A DNA stretch of 64,000 nt from Bacillota bacterium (GTDB lineage: Bacteria; Bacillota; Clostridia; Peptostreptococcales; Acidaminobacteraceae). The notes under the pieces are model-generated. The model was not told where the DNA came from. It saw nothing but the letters and a program-made list of their open reading frames with translations, and did not search any database. Below are positions 1-8,643 of the stretch, in pieces. Positions within the stretch are counted from its first letter, which is position 1; each line of letters begins with the position of its first letter. The position numbers and the translations under genes were made by a program. The stretch lies in the NCBI GenBank assembly GCA_025210655.1, contig JAOARG010000015.1, positions 62,001 to 126,000 of the forward strand. The letters are read 5' to 3'.

Positions 1-1668
1 AGTTTTAGAAAACACATTATAGAATTAAAGGAAACGGGTAAAAATAAAAGTTTTATGACAGAACTAGTTGGATTAAAGGAAAGTATACCAGTTAAAGTAA
101 CTATGATGAAAGATACTGAATCTAGCACCATTGATATTTTCTTAGAAGACTATAGGGAAAAGAGAGAGGATTTTTTAAGAACAAGAAATGTCTACAACAG
201 ATATGACTTAGTCTTTTCAAACATTAATACGGCAATTATCATATCTGATTCTAATTTAATAATCCATGATTGGAATAAAAAAGCTGAAGAGGTTTTTGGA
301 TATAAAAGGGAAGAGGTAATAGGAGAGAATATGATTAAACTACTTGTAGGTGAGTATTTACAAGATGATATAAGTGTAATTGCATACAATACTTTACAAG
401 GTAATGTTACTGAGAATATCAATGAAAACATAACAAAGAATAATGAAAGAATAGTATGTAGATGGAAAAATACTTTGCTACCAAATGACAGTGGTGAAAC
501 CGTTGGTTTTATTAGTTGGGTTGAGGATATAACAGAAAAACTTCGTATTGAAGAGGAAATCAATACTTTATCTACAGTTATCAAGCAAAAACCTAATCCA
601 GTTGTAATTACAAATTTGGATGGTGAGATAGAGTATGTTAACAATGCTTTTACCAAACTTACTGGTTATTCATATGAAGAGGTAATTGGTCAGAACCCTA
701 GGATACTTTCTAGTGGATATCAGTCAAAGGATTATTATAAAAAGTTATGGGATACTATAGAGTCTGGTAAGTTGTGGGAGGGTGAGTTTAAGAATAAAAA
801 GAAGAACGGCGAAATATATATTACAGAATCAAGGGTCTTTCCTATAAAAAATGAAGATGGGAATATAATAAAATATTGTAGTATACAGCAAGATGTTACA
901 AAAGATATAGAGAAAGATAATATAATCAGAGAAATCAATAATACACTTGAAAATCAAGAAAGATTATCTATGGTGGGTCAGATGGCAGCTGGTATAATTC
1001 ATGAAATAAATAACCCTCTTTCATATGTGGATATGAATGTTGAATCAATGGTGTCATTTATTAAAATGATTGAAGATGGTAAAAATGTTAGTGAAGCTAT
1101 TAGTGAATTGTATGAGTTACAGGATGATCTTAAAGAAGGAATTGACAGTATTAAAGAAATAGCTTCAGGATTAAAAAAATTTGCATATAAAGGTCGCACA
1201 CGTAAATTTGATATGGTTAATTTAAATGAAGAAATACAGACCATTTCGGTAGTTACTAAAAATGAGTATAAGTATTACTGTGAAATGGAAATAATTGAAG
1301 GTGATATCTCTGAAATATATGGAGATGCAGGAAAGATAAAACAAGTGTTGCTTAATCTTTTAATTAATGCAGTCTATGCAATTAAAGATAAGGGCGATGG
1401 TTGGGGTAAAATTACGATTAGGACATATGAAGAAGATGATTTTGTATGTTGTGATGTAGAAGATAATGGAAAAGGAATACCTGAAGAGATACAGGATATG
1501 ATATTTGAAAGTTTTTTTACTACAAAAGAAGAAGGTGTAGGAACAGGTTTAGGTCTGAGTTTGTCAAAGAAGATTATTGAAGTGGATCATAAAGGGATAC
1601 TAACTTTTAATTCAGTAGAAAATAAGGGTACAACTTTTAGCTTGAAGTTTAAAAAGGGTGTCCAATGA
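1..1668 (+). CDS. Sensor histidine kinase with PAS domains, 5' end cut by window edge
   Basis: The frame is open from base 1, so the true start lies outside the window; the first ATG at 55 is internal. The first 55 or so visible residues look like the end of a PAS domain. Two further PAS domains follow (about nt 205-540 and 565-915). The phosphoacceptor region has AAGIIHEINNPL with its His at nt 1000-1002. The HATPase domain has the N box LLNLLINA near 1350, VEDNGKGIPEE near 1455 and GTGLGLS near 1540. No membrane segment is visible in this part. It autophosphorylates on His and donates to a response regulator, most likely the product 21 bp downstream. The signal is unknown; PAS domains may bind haem, flavin or a small ligand. 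Family assignment is firm, stimulus is not. Confidence 0.93.
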   Translation, partial: SFRKHIIELKETGKNKSFMTELVGLKESIPVKVTMMKDTESSTIDIFLEDYREKREDFLRTRNVYNRYDLVFSNINTAIIISDSNLIIHDWNKKAEEVFGYKREEVIGENMIKLLVGEYLQDDISVIAYNTLQGNVTENINENITKNNERIVCRWKNTLLPNDSGETVGFISWVEDITEKLRIEEEINTLSTVIKQKPNPVVITNLDGEIEYVNNAFTKLTGYSYEEVIGQNPRILSSGYQSKDYYKKLWDTIESGKLWEGEFKNKKKNGEIYITESRVFPIKNEDGNIIKYCSIQQDVTKDIEKDNIIREINNTLENQERLSMVGQMAAGIIHEINNPLSYVDMNVESMVSFIKMIEDGKNVSEAISELYELQDDLKEGIDSIKEIASGLKKFAYKGRTRKFDMVNLNEEIQTISVVTKNEYKYYCEMEIIEGDISEIYGDAGKIKQVLLNLLINAVYAIKDKGDGWGKITIRTYEEDDFVCCDVEDNGKGIPEEIQDMIFESFFTTKEEGVGTGLGLSLSKKIIEVDHKGILTFNSVENKGTTFSLKFKKGVQ

Positions 1669-1689
1669 CCTGATAAAGGGGGAGAGTGA

Positions 1690-2742
1690 ATGGATAACAA
1701 TGTATTGTTTGTAGATGATGAAATCCATATTCTTAAGGCTATAAAAAGAGGATTAAGGGATGAAAGTTTTAATAAATTTTATGCAACATCTGGCAAGGAT
1801 GCAATCGATATTCTAAAATCAGAAGATATCCATGTAATTGTTACAGATATGAAAATGCCTAAAATGACAGGATTGGAGTTATTAACATATGTGAAAGAAA
1901 ATCATCCTGATATTGTAAAAGTAATACTCTCTGGATACACCCAACTACAGCAAATTCTTGTCACTATAAATCGAATTGATATTTATAAATTTCTAACCAA
2001 ACCATTTGATATTAGGGATGAGTTTAAATCAGTACTCTATAGCTCTATAGAGCAGTATAATACGAAAATGGAGAATAAGGTATTAAAAGAATCTTTAGAA
2101 AAAAAGAATGAAGTATATCAAAAAATGATTCAAAGTAATAGTGCTAAAGTTGATGTTATAAAAAAAGATTTTAGACTGATCAACAAATTTTCTTATGTTA
2201 TTGGAAAGTATATGTATACTCTGGGAGTAAGACTGAAAGGAAATGAAATTTCTACCGAGAAATATGATGATGAGATGGAATTTCTTTTAAACATTCAAAA
2301 TAAGTTCTTAATGATGATGCCTATGTACTACAAAGAGTTTACTTTGAATGAGTTACAAAGTGAAGTTAAAAAACACATATCTAATCATTCAGATCTTAAG
2401 GTGAATGCTCCAGATATTTTTTTGCTGGGTAATTTTGATGGCAAGTATTTTGGAAATATTGCTTTGTTATATTTCTCATTGACTAAATTGTTACTATATT
2501 ATTTTGTGAATTCAGAGGGTATGACATACAATTTTTTAATAAATGTGACTAAAGAACAAGAAAAGGAAAATATGAATATTGTGATTACATCTTCAAATAT
2601 GGAAGTAATTATTGATGATACTCGGGTGAAAACTTTGGAAATATTTTTTTATACTATATATAAGTTTTTTGACGGAAGTATTGAGATAAATACTGAGAGA
2701 AAAGAAGTATGTATTAACTTACCTATTGAGAAAATCAAGTGA
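1690..2742 (+). CDS. Response regulator receiver protein with non-DNA-binding C-terminal region
   Basis: Residues 1-120 are a receiver domain with D9, D10, phosphoacceptor D53 in TDMKMPKM, and the conserved Lys in FLTKPF (K104). No helix-turn-helix, GGDEF, EAL or HD-GYP signature follows. A coiled-coil-like stretch (about 120-160) leads to a region (about 230-350) whose end, EINTERKEVCINLPI, resembles the last strands of a histidine-kinase ATPase domain. The N, G1 and G2 ATP-binding motifs are not recognisable. The gene follows the kinase after a 21-bp gap with a GGGGGAG ribosome binding site, so the two probably form a two-component pair. Output is probably by protein-protein contact. That reading of the C-terminus is inference. 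Confidence 0.85.
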   Translation: MDNNVLFVDDEIHILKAIKRGLRDESFNKFYATSGKDAIDILKSEDIHVIVTDMKMPKMTGLELLTYVKENHPDIVKVILSGYTQLQQILVTINRIDIYKFLTKPFDIRDEFKSVLYSSIEQYNTKMENKVLKESLEKKNEVYQKMIQSNSAKVDVIKKDFRLINKFSYVIGKYMYTLGVRLKGNEISTEKYDDEMEFLLNIQNKFLMMMPMYYKEFTLNELQSEVKKHISNHSDLKVNAPDIFLLGNFDGKYFGNIALLYFSLTKLLLYYFVNSEGMTYNFLINVTKEQEKENMNIVITSSNMEVIIDDTRVKTLEIFFYTIYKFFDGSIEINTERKEVCINLPIEKIK

Positions 2743-2768
2743 TTAATGTTTTGAAATTTTCAGAATTG

Positions 2769-2797
2769 TTGACAAATTACCTTTAGTAAGGTATAGT
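2769..2797 (+). promoter_or_regulatory. Sigma-A type promoter for the HD hydrolase gene
   Basis: TTGACA (2769-2774), 17-bp spacer, TATAGT (2792-2797). It lies 41 bp upstream of the 2839 start, so the HD gene can be transcribed independently of the two-component genes before it. Confidence 0.75.
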
Positions 2798-2838
2798 AAT
2801 GCCCAAGAATATAACATTATAAACAGGAGGAGAAAAAT

Positions 2839-3408
2839 ATGGGATACATACCAAGCTATGATGAAGGATTAGAAATACTTAAAAAATATAATAAAGAAAG
2901 CTTTCATATACTCCATGGACAAGTTGTAGGTGGAGTAATGAAATACTTTGCCGAAAAGCATGATCCAGACAATGTGGATTTTTGGGAAGTAGTAGGTTTG
3001 CTACATGATTTGGATTTTGGAATGTATCCAGAAGAGCACTGTGTTAAACAAGTTGAGATAATGACAGAATTAGGCTTTGATGAGTCTATAATCAACTCAA
3101 CTGTCAGTCATGGTTATGGTATGACAGGCTCTCAAGTAAAGCCAGAAAAGCAAATGGAAAAAATTCTTTTTGCAGTGGATGAACTTACAGGAATAATAGG
3201 TGCTGCAGCATTGATGAGACCATCCAAAAGTGTATCTGATATGACTTTAAAGTCGGTTAAAAAGAAGTTTAAAGATAAGTCCTTTGCAGCAGGATGTAAT
3301 AGGGATGTAATCAAGGAAGGTGCTGAAAAACTGGAGTGGGAGATTAATTATCTAATGGAAGAAACTCTAGAGGCAATGAAAACTTTGGTTGAGAAGTTGA
3401 GTATTTAA
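2839..3408 (+). CDS. HD-domain metal-dependent phosphohydrolase-like protein
   Basis: 189 residues; start set by the AGGAGGAG ribosome binding site at 2825-2832. The HD signature is complete: H26, H56-D57 (LLHDLDFG) and D114 (FAVDELTG), with SHGYG around H91. The family binds divalent metal and hydrolyses phosphate esters, typically of nucleotides or small metabolites. This short, single-domain version is usually annotated as an HDIG-domain protein of unknown substrate. It has its own promoter and is followed by a large palindromic repeat, so it looks like a single-gene unit. A (p)ppGpp or c-di-AMP role cannot be claimed, because those enzymes carry extra domains not present here. Confidence 0.85.
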   Translation: MGYIPSYDEGLEILKKYNKESFHILHGQVVGGVMKYFAEKHDPDNVDFWEVVGLLHDLDFGMYPEEHCVKQVEIMTELGFDESIINSTVSHGYGMTGSQVKPEKQMEKILFAVDELTGIIGAAALMRPSKSVSDMTLKSVKKKFKDKSFAAGCNRDVIKEGAEKLEWEINYLMEETLEAMKTLVEKLSI

Positions 3409-3410
3409 TG

Positions 3411-3639
3411 GGTAGTGTATTTTTTCTCTAGAAAAAATGGTAGTTAAGTATAAGCTGAAAAGGTTAATCGCACTTACTAAATAAGTGCTAGGGGAATCAA
3501 TCTTTTAAAGAAGATCTAGGGGAAAAGGAAAAACATAAGATCTTAGTAATTATTCAGGTCTTTGTTCTTCCTCTTCCCCTTGTTTTGTACACAAAACTAA
3601 TTCACCTAGCACAAAAATGTGCGATTCCTCTTTTCAGCC
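3411..3639. repeat. Tree-like palindromic repeat, copy A
   Basis: The main stem pairs GCTGAAAAGG-ttaATCGCAC (3454-3473) with the arm at about 3620-3639 (18 of 20 positions). Inside are self-paired side hairpins: GCACTTA/TAAGTGC (3471-3489), ATCTT/AAGAT near 3500, GTTTTG/CAAAAC near 3582-3597, and GCACA/TGTGC near 3608-3622. CTAGGGGAAT pairs with ATTCACCTAG, and an inner stem GGGGAAAAGGAA pairs with TTCCTCTTCCCC. A separate left module, 3411-3444, contains ATTTTTTCT/AGAAAAAAT and matches the outer right arm of copy C. No coding potential. It fills the gap between the HD gene and the convergent FadR-type gene, where it may also end transcription. Confidence 0.8.
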
Positions 3640-3665
3640 AATATAATAAAAGTATTATTAAGTAT

Positions 3666-4358
3666 CTATTCACTAACAAAACTATTAATCATATCCATAT
3701 GAGCCTTCATGTATTTCAGGGCTAACTTGGAATCTCTATTTTTAAGTCCTTCAACAATTCCACGATGGTGCTCATTAATAATATCAATGTTTTTTTCTTC
3801 CATAAGCATCATAGTACGAACATCTTTGATGAAGTTTTCCATTAATGAAGATGATGCACTGAGAATATTCATTATGAATACATTTCCAGATGCTTTGGCG
3901 ATTTCATAATGGAACTTTTTATCTGCCTGAGCCCTTTTACTTTCATCTTTTGAAGATACAATAGTTTCACAAAGATCTTCAATAATTTTAACAGATTCTT
4001 CTGAAATCCTTTCTGATGCTAGTTTTACAGCTTCAAGTTCTAAAGCTCTTCTGAGTTCGTTTATCTCATTTAACTTTCCTTGATTTAGCATAAACATCAT
4101 TGACAGTGGTTCAATTAAGCTATTATCTAAATTGTCACAAATAAAGTTACCCTCACCTTGGACACACTTGATTATCCCCATTATTTCAAGTGATCTTAGG
4201 GCTTCTCTTATTGTAGCTCTTGATACTCCCATTTGTTCTGACATGTTTCTTTCAGATGGAAGGCGATCCCCCTTTTGTAGTTGACCAGTTTTTATATTTT
4301 CTTTTATTTGAGTAATAATTTGATTATATACTTTATTATTAGATATTTTTTTAAACAT
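3666..4358 (-). CDS. FadR-subfamily GntR transcriptional regulator (LldR/LctA-like)
   Basis: 230 residues from the ATG at 4358, which has an AAGGAAG ribosome binding site; the longer open frame upstream has none and reads through the promoter region. The N-terminal winged helix has LPSERNMSEQMGVSRATIREAL (from about residue 33). The FCD ligand domain (about 95-220) includes the FHYEIAKASGN and HHRGIVEGL helices that carry metal/ligand His residues in the family. It is divergent from an etfB-etfA-oxidase operon, and a perfect 15-bp palindrome lies just after that operon's promoter. This arrangement is typical of lactate or glycolate repressors released by the hydroxyacid. The ligand is inferred from context. 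Confidence 0.9.
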   Translation of the reverse strand: MFKKISNNKVYNQIITQIKENIKTGQLQKGDRLPSERNMSEQMGVSRATIREALRSLEIMGIIKCVQGEGNFICDNLDNSLIEPLSMMFMLNQGKLNEINELRRALELEAVKLASERISEESVKIIEDLCETIVSSKDESKRAQADKKFHYEIAKASGNVFIMNILSASSSLMENFIKDVRTMMLMEEKNIDIINEHHRGIVEGLKNRDSKLALKYMKAHMDMINSFVSE

Positions 4359-4437
4359 ATTTTCTTCCTTCAATAATTTAATAATATTTTTCTTAAGTTT
4401 ACCATATGTATTCTTAAGTATAAAGATGAAAAAAATC

Positions 4438-4466
4438 TTGAAATGGTCGAATAAAAAGTATATATT
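4438..4466 (+). promoter_or_regulatory. Promoter of the etfB-etfA-oxidase operon
   Basis: TTGAAA (4438-4443), 17 bp, TATATT (4461-4466). The operator palindrome begins 10 bp further on, at the expected transcription start, so a bound repressor would block initiation. Confidence 0.7.
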
Positions 4467-4475
4467 AAAAGAAAC

Positions 4476-4490
4476 AGTGGTCAGACCACT
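4476..4490. promoter_or_regulatory. FadR/LldR-type operator
   Basis: AGTGGTC-A-GACCACT is a perfect 15-bp palindrome. TGGTC-n-GACCA is the usual core of operators for FadR-family regulators such as LldR and PdhR. It sits between the -10 box and the etfB ribosome binding site. The repressor gene next door is the obvious binding protein. Confidence 0.8.
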
Positions 4491-4516
4491 AACCAATATT
4501 GAGGAGGTTATATACT

Positions 4517-5305
4517 ATGGACATTATTGTTTGTATAAAGCAGGTTCCTGGAACAAGCTCTGTAGAGGTGGATCCAGATACAGGGGTTTTAATTAGGGAT
4601 GGAGTAGAATCTAAGATGAATCCTTATGATTTATTTGCAATAGAAACTGCATTAACTCTTAGGGAAGAAAGTGGTGGAAAAGTTTCTACAATTACAATGG
4701 GTCCACCTCAAGCTAAAGAAGTAATAATGGAATCTTTCTATATGGGAGCTGATGAAGGATATTTATTGACTGACAGAAAGTTTGCGGGGGCAGATGTAGT
4801 TGCAACATCATATACAATATCTAAAGGGATAAATAAAATAAATGATTTTGATTTGATTATTTGTGGAAAGCAGACTACGGATGGAGATACAGCACAGGTA
4901 GGGCCAGAAGTAGCAGAATTTTTGGGGATTCCCCATGTATCAAATGTTAGTAAGATTATTGAGCTAAGAGAAGAATCAATAATTGTCGAAATGGAAATGG
5001 AAGAGAAGATTGAAGTTCAAGAAGTCTTGTTTCCCTGTCTAATAACTGTAGATAAGGATATCAATACTCCAAGGTTACCTTCATTTAAAAGAAAAATGAA
5101 TATGAAAAGCAAAGAGATTGTGACTCTATCAATAAATGATTTTGATGATAGGGATGAAAAAAATTACGGATTAAATGGTTCTCCAACACAGGTAGAGAGG
5201 ATTTTTCCTCCAGAATTAAAGAGTGAGAGGCAAGTATTTACAGGAAAATCTATTGAATTGACAGATAGTTTATTCACATTACTGCAGGACATGAAGTATT
5301 TATAG
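4517..5305 (+). CDS. etfB: Electron transfer flavoprotein beta subunit (bifurcating-type)
   Basis: 262 residues from the ATG at 4517, placed correctly after GGAGG; an upstream TTG at 4499 overlaps that ribosome binding site and is rejected. The N-terminus [12 protein letters not shown] and the segment [20 protein letters not shown] (about 118-136) are hallmarks of EtfB. The [10 protein letters not shown] form is found in Etfs of confurcating/bifurcating complexes that bind two FADs. With the neighbouring EtfA and FAD oxidase it should form a soluble complex that oxidises a 2-hydroxyacid, probably lactate, with NAD+ while co-oxidising reduced ferredoxin, as known for Acetobacterium LctBCD. The bifurcating mode is inference. 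Confidence 0.93.
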   Translation: MDIIVCIKQVPGTSSVEVDPDTGVLIRDGVESKMNPYDLFAIETALTLREESGGKVSTITMGPPQAKEVIMESFYMGADEGYLLTDRKFAGADVVATSYTISKGINKINDFDLIICGKQTTDGDTAQVGPEVAEFLGIPHVSNVSKIIELREESIIVEMEMEEKIEVQEVLFPCLITVDKDINTPRLPSFKRKMNMKSKEIVTLSINDFDDRDEKNYGLNGSPTQVERIFPPELKSERQVFTGKSIELTDSLFTLLQDMKYL

Positions 5306-5442
5306 GAAGTCACTGAAAAACTAGCTATAGTTGATTCATTTCTACAATATGTTGAATTATATAGTTGAAAGGAGATAGATATTGTAGAATAAGAATTTCA
5401 AAATAGACTTTTTAGTGGTCTGATTTGTAGGAGGGAATTTGT
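5306..5442 (+). other. Unusual 137-bp spacer inside the etf operon with inverted repeat and operator half-site
   Basis: TTCTACAATAT (5340-5350) and ATATTGTAGAA (5379-5389) form a perfect 11-bp inverted repeat around a GAAAGGAG sequence that is followed by TTG and an immediate stop (TAG). Further on, AGTGGTCTGATT (5414-5425) matches one half of the operator found upstream of etfB. No clear promoter was found. It may be an internal attenuator, an RNA processing site or a degenerate second operator. Confidence 0.45.
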
Positions 5443-6642
5443 ATGTCAGAGTTAAAGATAAATTTAGAAAAATTAAGCGATGATACAAAGAAAGAGATTA
5501 TAGATATTTGTCCTTTTAAGGCAATTATAGAAGATGATCAAGGTCTATCTATATCAGCAGCATGCAAAATGTGCATGATATGTGTGAATAAAGGTCCAAA
5601 GGGTGCAGTAGAGCTTATTGAATCTGAAAAAGAAAAAATAGATAAATCCCTCTGGAATGGAATAATAGTTTATGTTGACCATGTAGAAGGAGAAATTCAC
5701 CCAGTTACATACGAGCTGATAGGAAAGGCAAGGGAACTTGCAAAGACAATAAATCACCCGGTACAGGCTCTATTTGTTGGAAAAGGAATTAGTGGAAAGG
5801 CTAAAGAAATACTAAAATATGGTGTTGATGAAGTTTATGTATACGACTATGAAGAACTTGAGGATTTTGTAATAGAACCATATACTGCTGTGTTTGAAGA
5901 TTTTGTAGAGAAGATTAAACCTTCATCAGTACTGATTGGGGCTACAAATGTGGGAAGATCACTTGCACCAAGAATAGCAGCAAGATTAAAAACTGGATTA
6001 ACAGCTGATTGTACTGTACTTAAAATGAAAGAGAATACTGATTTAGTTCAAATTAGGCCAGCCTTTGGGGGAAACATAATGGCACAGATTGTTACTGAAA
6101 ATAATAGACCTCAGTTTTGTACTGTAAGATATAAGATTTTCGATGCTCCAGAAAAGTCTTTAGAAGTTGTTGGTGAAATAAAGCAGATGAATATCGAGGA
6201 ATCGAAACTTTCTACAAGAATCAAGGTTATAGAAATCAAGAAGAAAGATAAGAGTGAAAGCATTTCTGATGCGGATACAATAATTGCTGTAGGTAGGGGA
6301 TTAAAATCTGAAAAAGATCTTGAAATGATTTATGAGTTGGCAGAAATTTTAGATGCTAAAGTTGCTTGTACCAGGCCTCTTATTGAAAATGGTTGGTTAG
6401 ATCCTAGGGTTCAAATTGGTTTAAGTGGTAGAACAGTAAAACCCAAGCTAATAATCACAATAGGCATATCAGGTACAGTTCAGTTTTCAGCTGGTATGCA
6501 AAATTCTGATACAATTATCGCTATAAATAGTGATCCAAATGCAAGTATTTATAATATTGCCCACTATGGTTTTGTTGGGGATTTATATGAAGTAGTACCG
6601 ATGTTGATTGATAAAGCAAGAAGTATGGGGAATATTATTTAG
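5443..6642 (+). CDS. etfA: Electron transfer flavoprotein alpha subunit with N-terminal [4Fe-4S] domain
   Basis: 399 residues, longer than the usual 320-340 because of an N-terminal ferredoxin-like domain. C23 (ICPFKAI) plus C41-x2-C44-x2-C47 ([12 protein letters not shown]) can bind one [4Fe-4S] cluster. The EtfA core follows, and the C-terminal FAD domain (about 275-390) has [11 protein letters not shown] and [20 protein letters not shown]. Etf-alpha proteins with this extra cluster domain are known from the lactate dehydrogenase/Etf and caffeyl-CoA reductase/Etf complexes, where it may pass electrons from ferredoxin. It lies in the operon etfB-etfA-oxidase with a GGAGGG ribosome binding site. 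Family assignment is firm; ferredoxin as electron donor is inferred. Confidence 0.93.
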   Translation: MSELKINLEKLSDDTKKEIIDICPFKAIIEDDQGLSISAACKMCMICVNKGPKGAVELIESEKEKIDKSLWNGIIVYVDHVEGEIHPVTYELIGKARELAKTINHPVQALFVGKGISGKAKEILKYGVDEVYVYDYEELEDFVIEPYTAVFEDFVEKIKPSSVLIGATNVGRSLAPRIAARLKTGLTADCTVLKMKENTDLVQIRPAFGGNIMAQIVTENNRPQFCTVRYKIFDAPEKSLEVVGEIKQMNIEESKLSTRIKVIEIKKKDKSESISDADTIIAVGRGLKSEKDLEMIYELAEILDAKVACTRPLIENGWLDPRVQIGLSGRTVKPKLIITIGISGTVQFSAGMQNSDTIIAINSDPNASIYNIAHYGFVGDLYEVVPMLIDKARSMGNII

Positions 6643-6674
6643 GAATACTATTAATTGTTTGGGAGGTATTTGGA

Positions 6675-8078
6675 ATGGTTGAGTATAAGAAGATAGATAA
6701 TATAGATATAGACTATTTAAGAAATCTTGTAGATAAGGAAAGAATTATATATGGAAGTGAAATAAGTGAAGACTATAGCCATGACGAACTTGGAGGGATA
6801 GAAAATTATCCTGAAGTAGTAATAAGGGTAATTTCAACAGAGGAAGTATCGAAAATAATGAAGTATGCAAGTGGGAAAAATATTCCTGTAGTTGTAAGGG
6901 GTTCTGGTACTGGATTAGTTGGAGCATCAGTGGCAATGTATGGTGGAATTATGATTGAAACGGTATTAATGAATAATATTATAGAGCTGGATGATGAAAA
7001 TCTCACAATAACTGTAGAGCCAGGACTACTGCTAATGGATTTGTCCAAGTATGTTGAGGAATACGACTTGTTTTATCCTCCAGATCCAGGAGAGAAGTCG
7101 GCAACAATTGGTGGAAATATTAATACCAATGCTGGTGGTATGAGAGCAGTAAAGTATGGAGTAACAAGGGATTATGTAAGGGGATTAACAGCAGTTCTTC
7201 CAAGTGGTGAAATTATTGAAGTCGGTGGAAAAGTAGTCAAGAATAGCTCAGGATACAGTATGAAGGATCTGATTGTTGGTTCAGAGGGGACACTGTGTAT
7301 AGTAACAAAGGCTGTACTAAGATTATTGCCCTTACCTAAAAATACTATAAGTCTTTTAGTACCTTTTGAGTCCATAGACTCTGCTATAGAAACTGTTCCT
7401 AAAATCATAAAGTCAAAGTCAATTCCTACTGCTATTGAATTTATGGAAAAGGATCTTATAGTATTTGCTTCGGATTTTTTAGGTAAAAAGTTTCCTGATA
7501 CTGATTCAGATGCCTATTTGCTATTGACTTTTGATGGGAATACTCAGAGTCAAGTTGAAAGTGAATATGAAAATGTTGCAAGACTCTGTATTGAAGAGGG
7601 TGCGAGGGATGTATTTATTGTTGATACAGATGAAAGAAAAGAATCTGTGTGGTCAGCCAGGGGAGCTTTCCTAGAGGCTGTAAAGGCGTCTACATCAGAA
7701 ATGGATGAATGTGACGTTGTGGTACCTAGAAATAAAATTGCAGAATTTATAAAATATACTAGGGTAATAAGGGATGAAATAGGTGTAAGAATAGTCAATT
7801 TTGGACATGCAGGTGATGGAAATCTTCACATAGATATTTGTAGGGATGAAATGGACGATGAAACATGGAAAATGAAACTAGACAAGGCTTTTGATATGAT
7901 GTATAAAAAGTCAGAAGAGTTGAATGGACTTGTATCTGGGGAGCATGGAATCGGCTATGCAAAAAAAGAATATATGAGAAGGCAGTATGGTGAAATACAA
8001 GTAGAGTTAATGAAGGGGATTAAAAGAACCTTCGATCCAGAGTATATATTGAATCCTGGAAAGATATTTGATAAATAG
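6675..8078 (+). CDS. FAD-linked 2-hydroxyacid oxidase (GlcD/D-lactate dehydrogenase family), LctD-like
   Basis: 467 residues with a GGGAGG ribosome binding site. The PCMH-type FAD-binding domain is seen in [14 protein letters not shown] (73-86) and [16 protein letters not shown] (135-150). The C-terminal FAD-oxidase domain has [14 protein letters not shown] near 375 and [13 protein letters not shown], which carry conserved His residues, and ends in the family-typical [12 protein letters not shown]. The family oxidises D-lactate, glycolate or other 2-hydroxyacids. Linkage to Etf genes and a FadR-type repressor points to the lactate dehydrogenase subunit of an NAD+/ferredoxin-linked complex. 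Stereochemistry and exact substrate cannot be read from sequence. No lactate permease is in the operon. Confidence 0.9.
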   Translation: MVEYKKIDNIDIDYLRNLVDKERIIYGSEISEDYSHDELGGIENYPEVVIRVISTEEVSKIMKYASGKNIPVVVRGSGTGLVGASVAMYGGIMIETVLMNNIIELDDENLTITVEPGLLLMDLSKYVEEYDLFYPPDPGEKSATIGGNINTNAGGMRAVKYGVTRDYVRGLTAVLPSGEIIEVGGKVVKNSSGYSMKDLIVGSEGTLCIVTKAVLRLLPLPKNTISLLVPFESIDSAIETVPKIIKSKSIPTAIEFMEKDLIVFASDFLGKKFPDTDSDAYLLLTFDGNTQSQVESEYENVARLCIEEGARDVFIVDTDERKESVWSARGAFLEAVKASTSEMDECDVVVPRNKIAEFIKYTRVIRDEIGVRIVNFGHAGDGNLHIDICRDEMDDETWKMKLDKAFDMMYKKSEELNGLVSGEHGIGYAKKEYMRRQYGEIQVELMKGIKRTFDPEYILNPGKIFDK

Positions 8079-8079
8079 T

Positions 8080-8110
8080 AAAAGTGGGGGTTCTAATCCC
8101 CACTTTTATT
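8080..8110 (+). terminator. Intrinsic terminator of the etf operon
   Basis: AAAAGTGGGG (8080-8089) pairs with CCCCACTTTT (8098-8107) across an 8-nt loop, two bases after the stop codon. The T-run is part of the stem. Confidence 0.8.
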
Positions 8111-8148
8111 GACATTGAAACTATCATATTATATCCTTGTATGTACAA
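8109..8148 (+). promoter_or_regulatory. Promoter and probable autoregulatory operator of the MarR gene
   Basis: TTGACA (8109-8114), 17 bp, TATCCT (8132-8137). The palindrome TTGTATGTACAA (8137-8148) begins at the last base of the -10 box and would cover the start point, as expected for MarR-family autorepression. Confidence 0.6.
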
Positions 8149-8176
8149 ACAAAGTGAAAAAGAAAGGAATAATATT

Positions 8177-8608
8177 ATGGCTGAAGTTGATAAATTATTA
8201 TGTGATTGTCTATATTTTACTGCAAATAGATTATCTAGAGTTATTGGTAAAATGGCAGAAGAAGAATTTCTAATTACGGGTCTTTCGCCTAACTATGCTT
8301 TATTAGTTAATATCGTGAATGATCATGATGGAATTAGTCAAAAGGAAATTGGTCAATCTCTTCATATGAAACCATCTACTATAACTAGATTCATAGATAA
8401 GTTGGAATCTAAAAAGTTAGTCGAAAGAAGAAGTGAAGGGAAGAACTCTTTTATTTTCTCTACAAAAGAGGGGAAAGAGTTACAAAAAGATATTGATAAG
8501 GCATGGCAAAGTCTTCATGACAGATATTCTAAGATAATAGGTTGTGAGGAAGGGGAAGAGCTAACCCTAAAACTAAATATGGTTGGAAATGCCTTGGAAA
8601 ATATATAA
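8177..8608 (+). CDS. MarR-family transcriptional regulator
   Basis: 143 residues from the ATG at 8177, which follows AAAGGAA. Upstream in-frame starts fall in the terminator or promoter and are rejected. The winged helix-turn-helix lies at about residues 45-105, with SQKEIGQSLHMKPSTITRFIDKLESKKLVERR, the recognition helix and wing typical of MarR. Members bind short palindromes as dimers and are released by small aromatic or oxidising ligands. A palindrome at its own promoter suggests autorepression. The targets may be itself and the three genes behind it (Cys-cluster protein, GNAT). The ligand is unknown. Confidence 0.88.
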   Translation: MAEVDKLLCDCLYFTANRLSRVIGKMAEEEFLITGLSPNYALLVNIVNDHDGISQKEIGQSLHMKPSTITRFIDKLESKKLVERRSEGKNSFIFSTKEGKELQKDIDKAWQSLHDRYSKIIGCEEGEELTLKLNMVGNALENI

Positions 8609-8643
8609 TGTTAAAATACAAGTAATTTGAGAAGGGTGAAAAT

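Noticed and set aside
192..656. Minus-strand open frame opposite the sensor kinase
   Set aside because: Antisense shadow of a gene with full PAS and kinase motifs on the plus strand; no ribosome binding site or known motif.
4359..4496. Longer N-terminus for the FadR-type regulator
   Set aside because: It would translate through the operator and promoter of the divergent operon, has no ribosome binding site, and is hydrophobic unlike the family.
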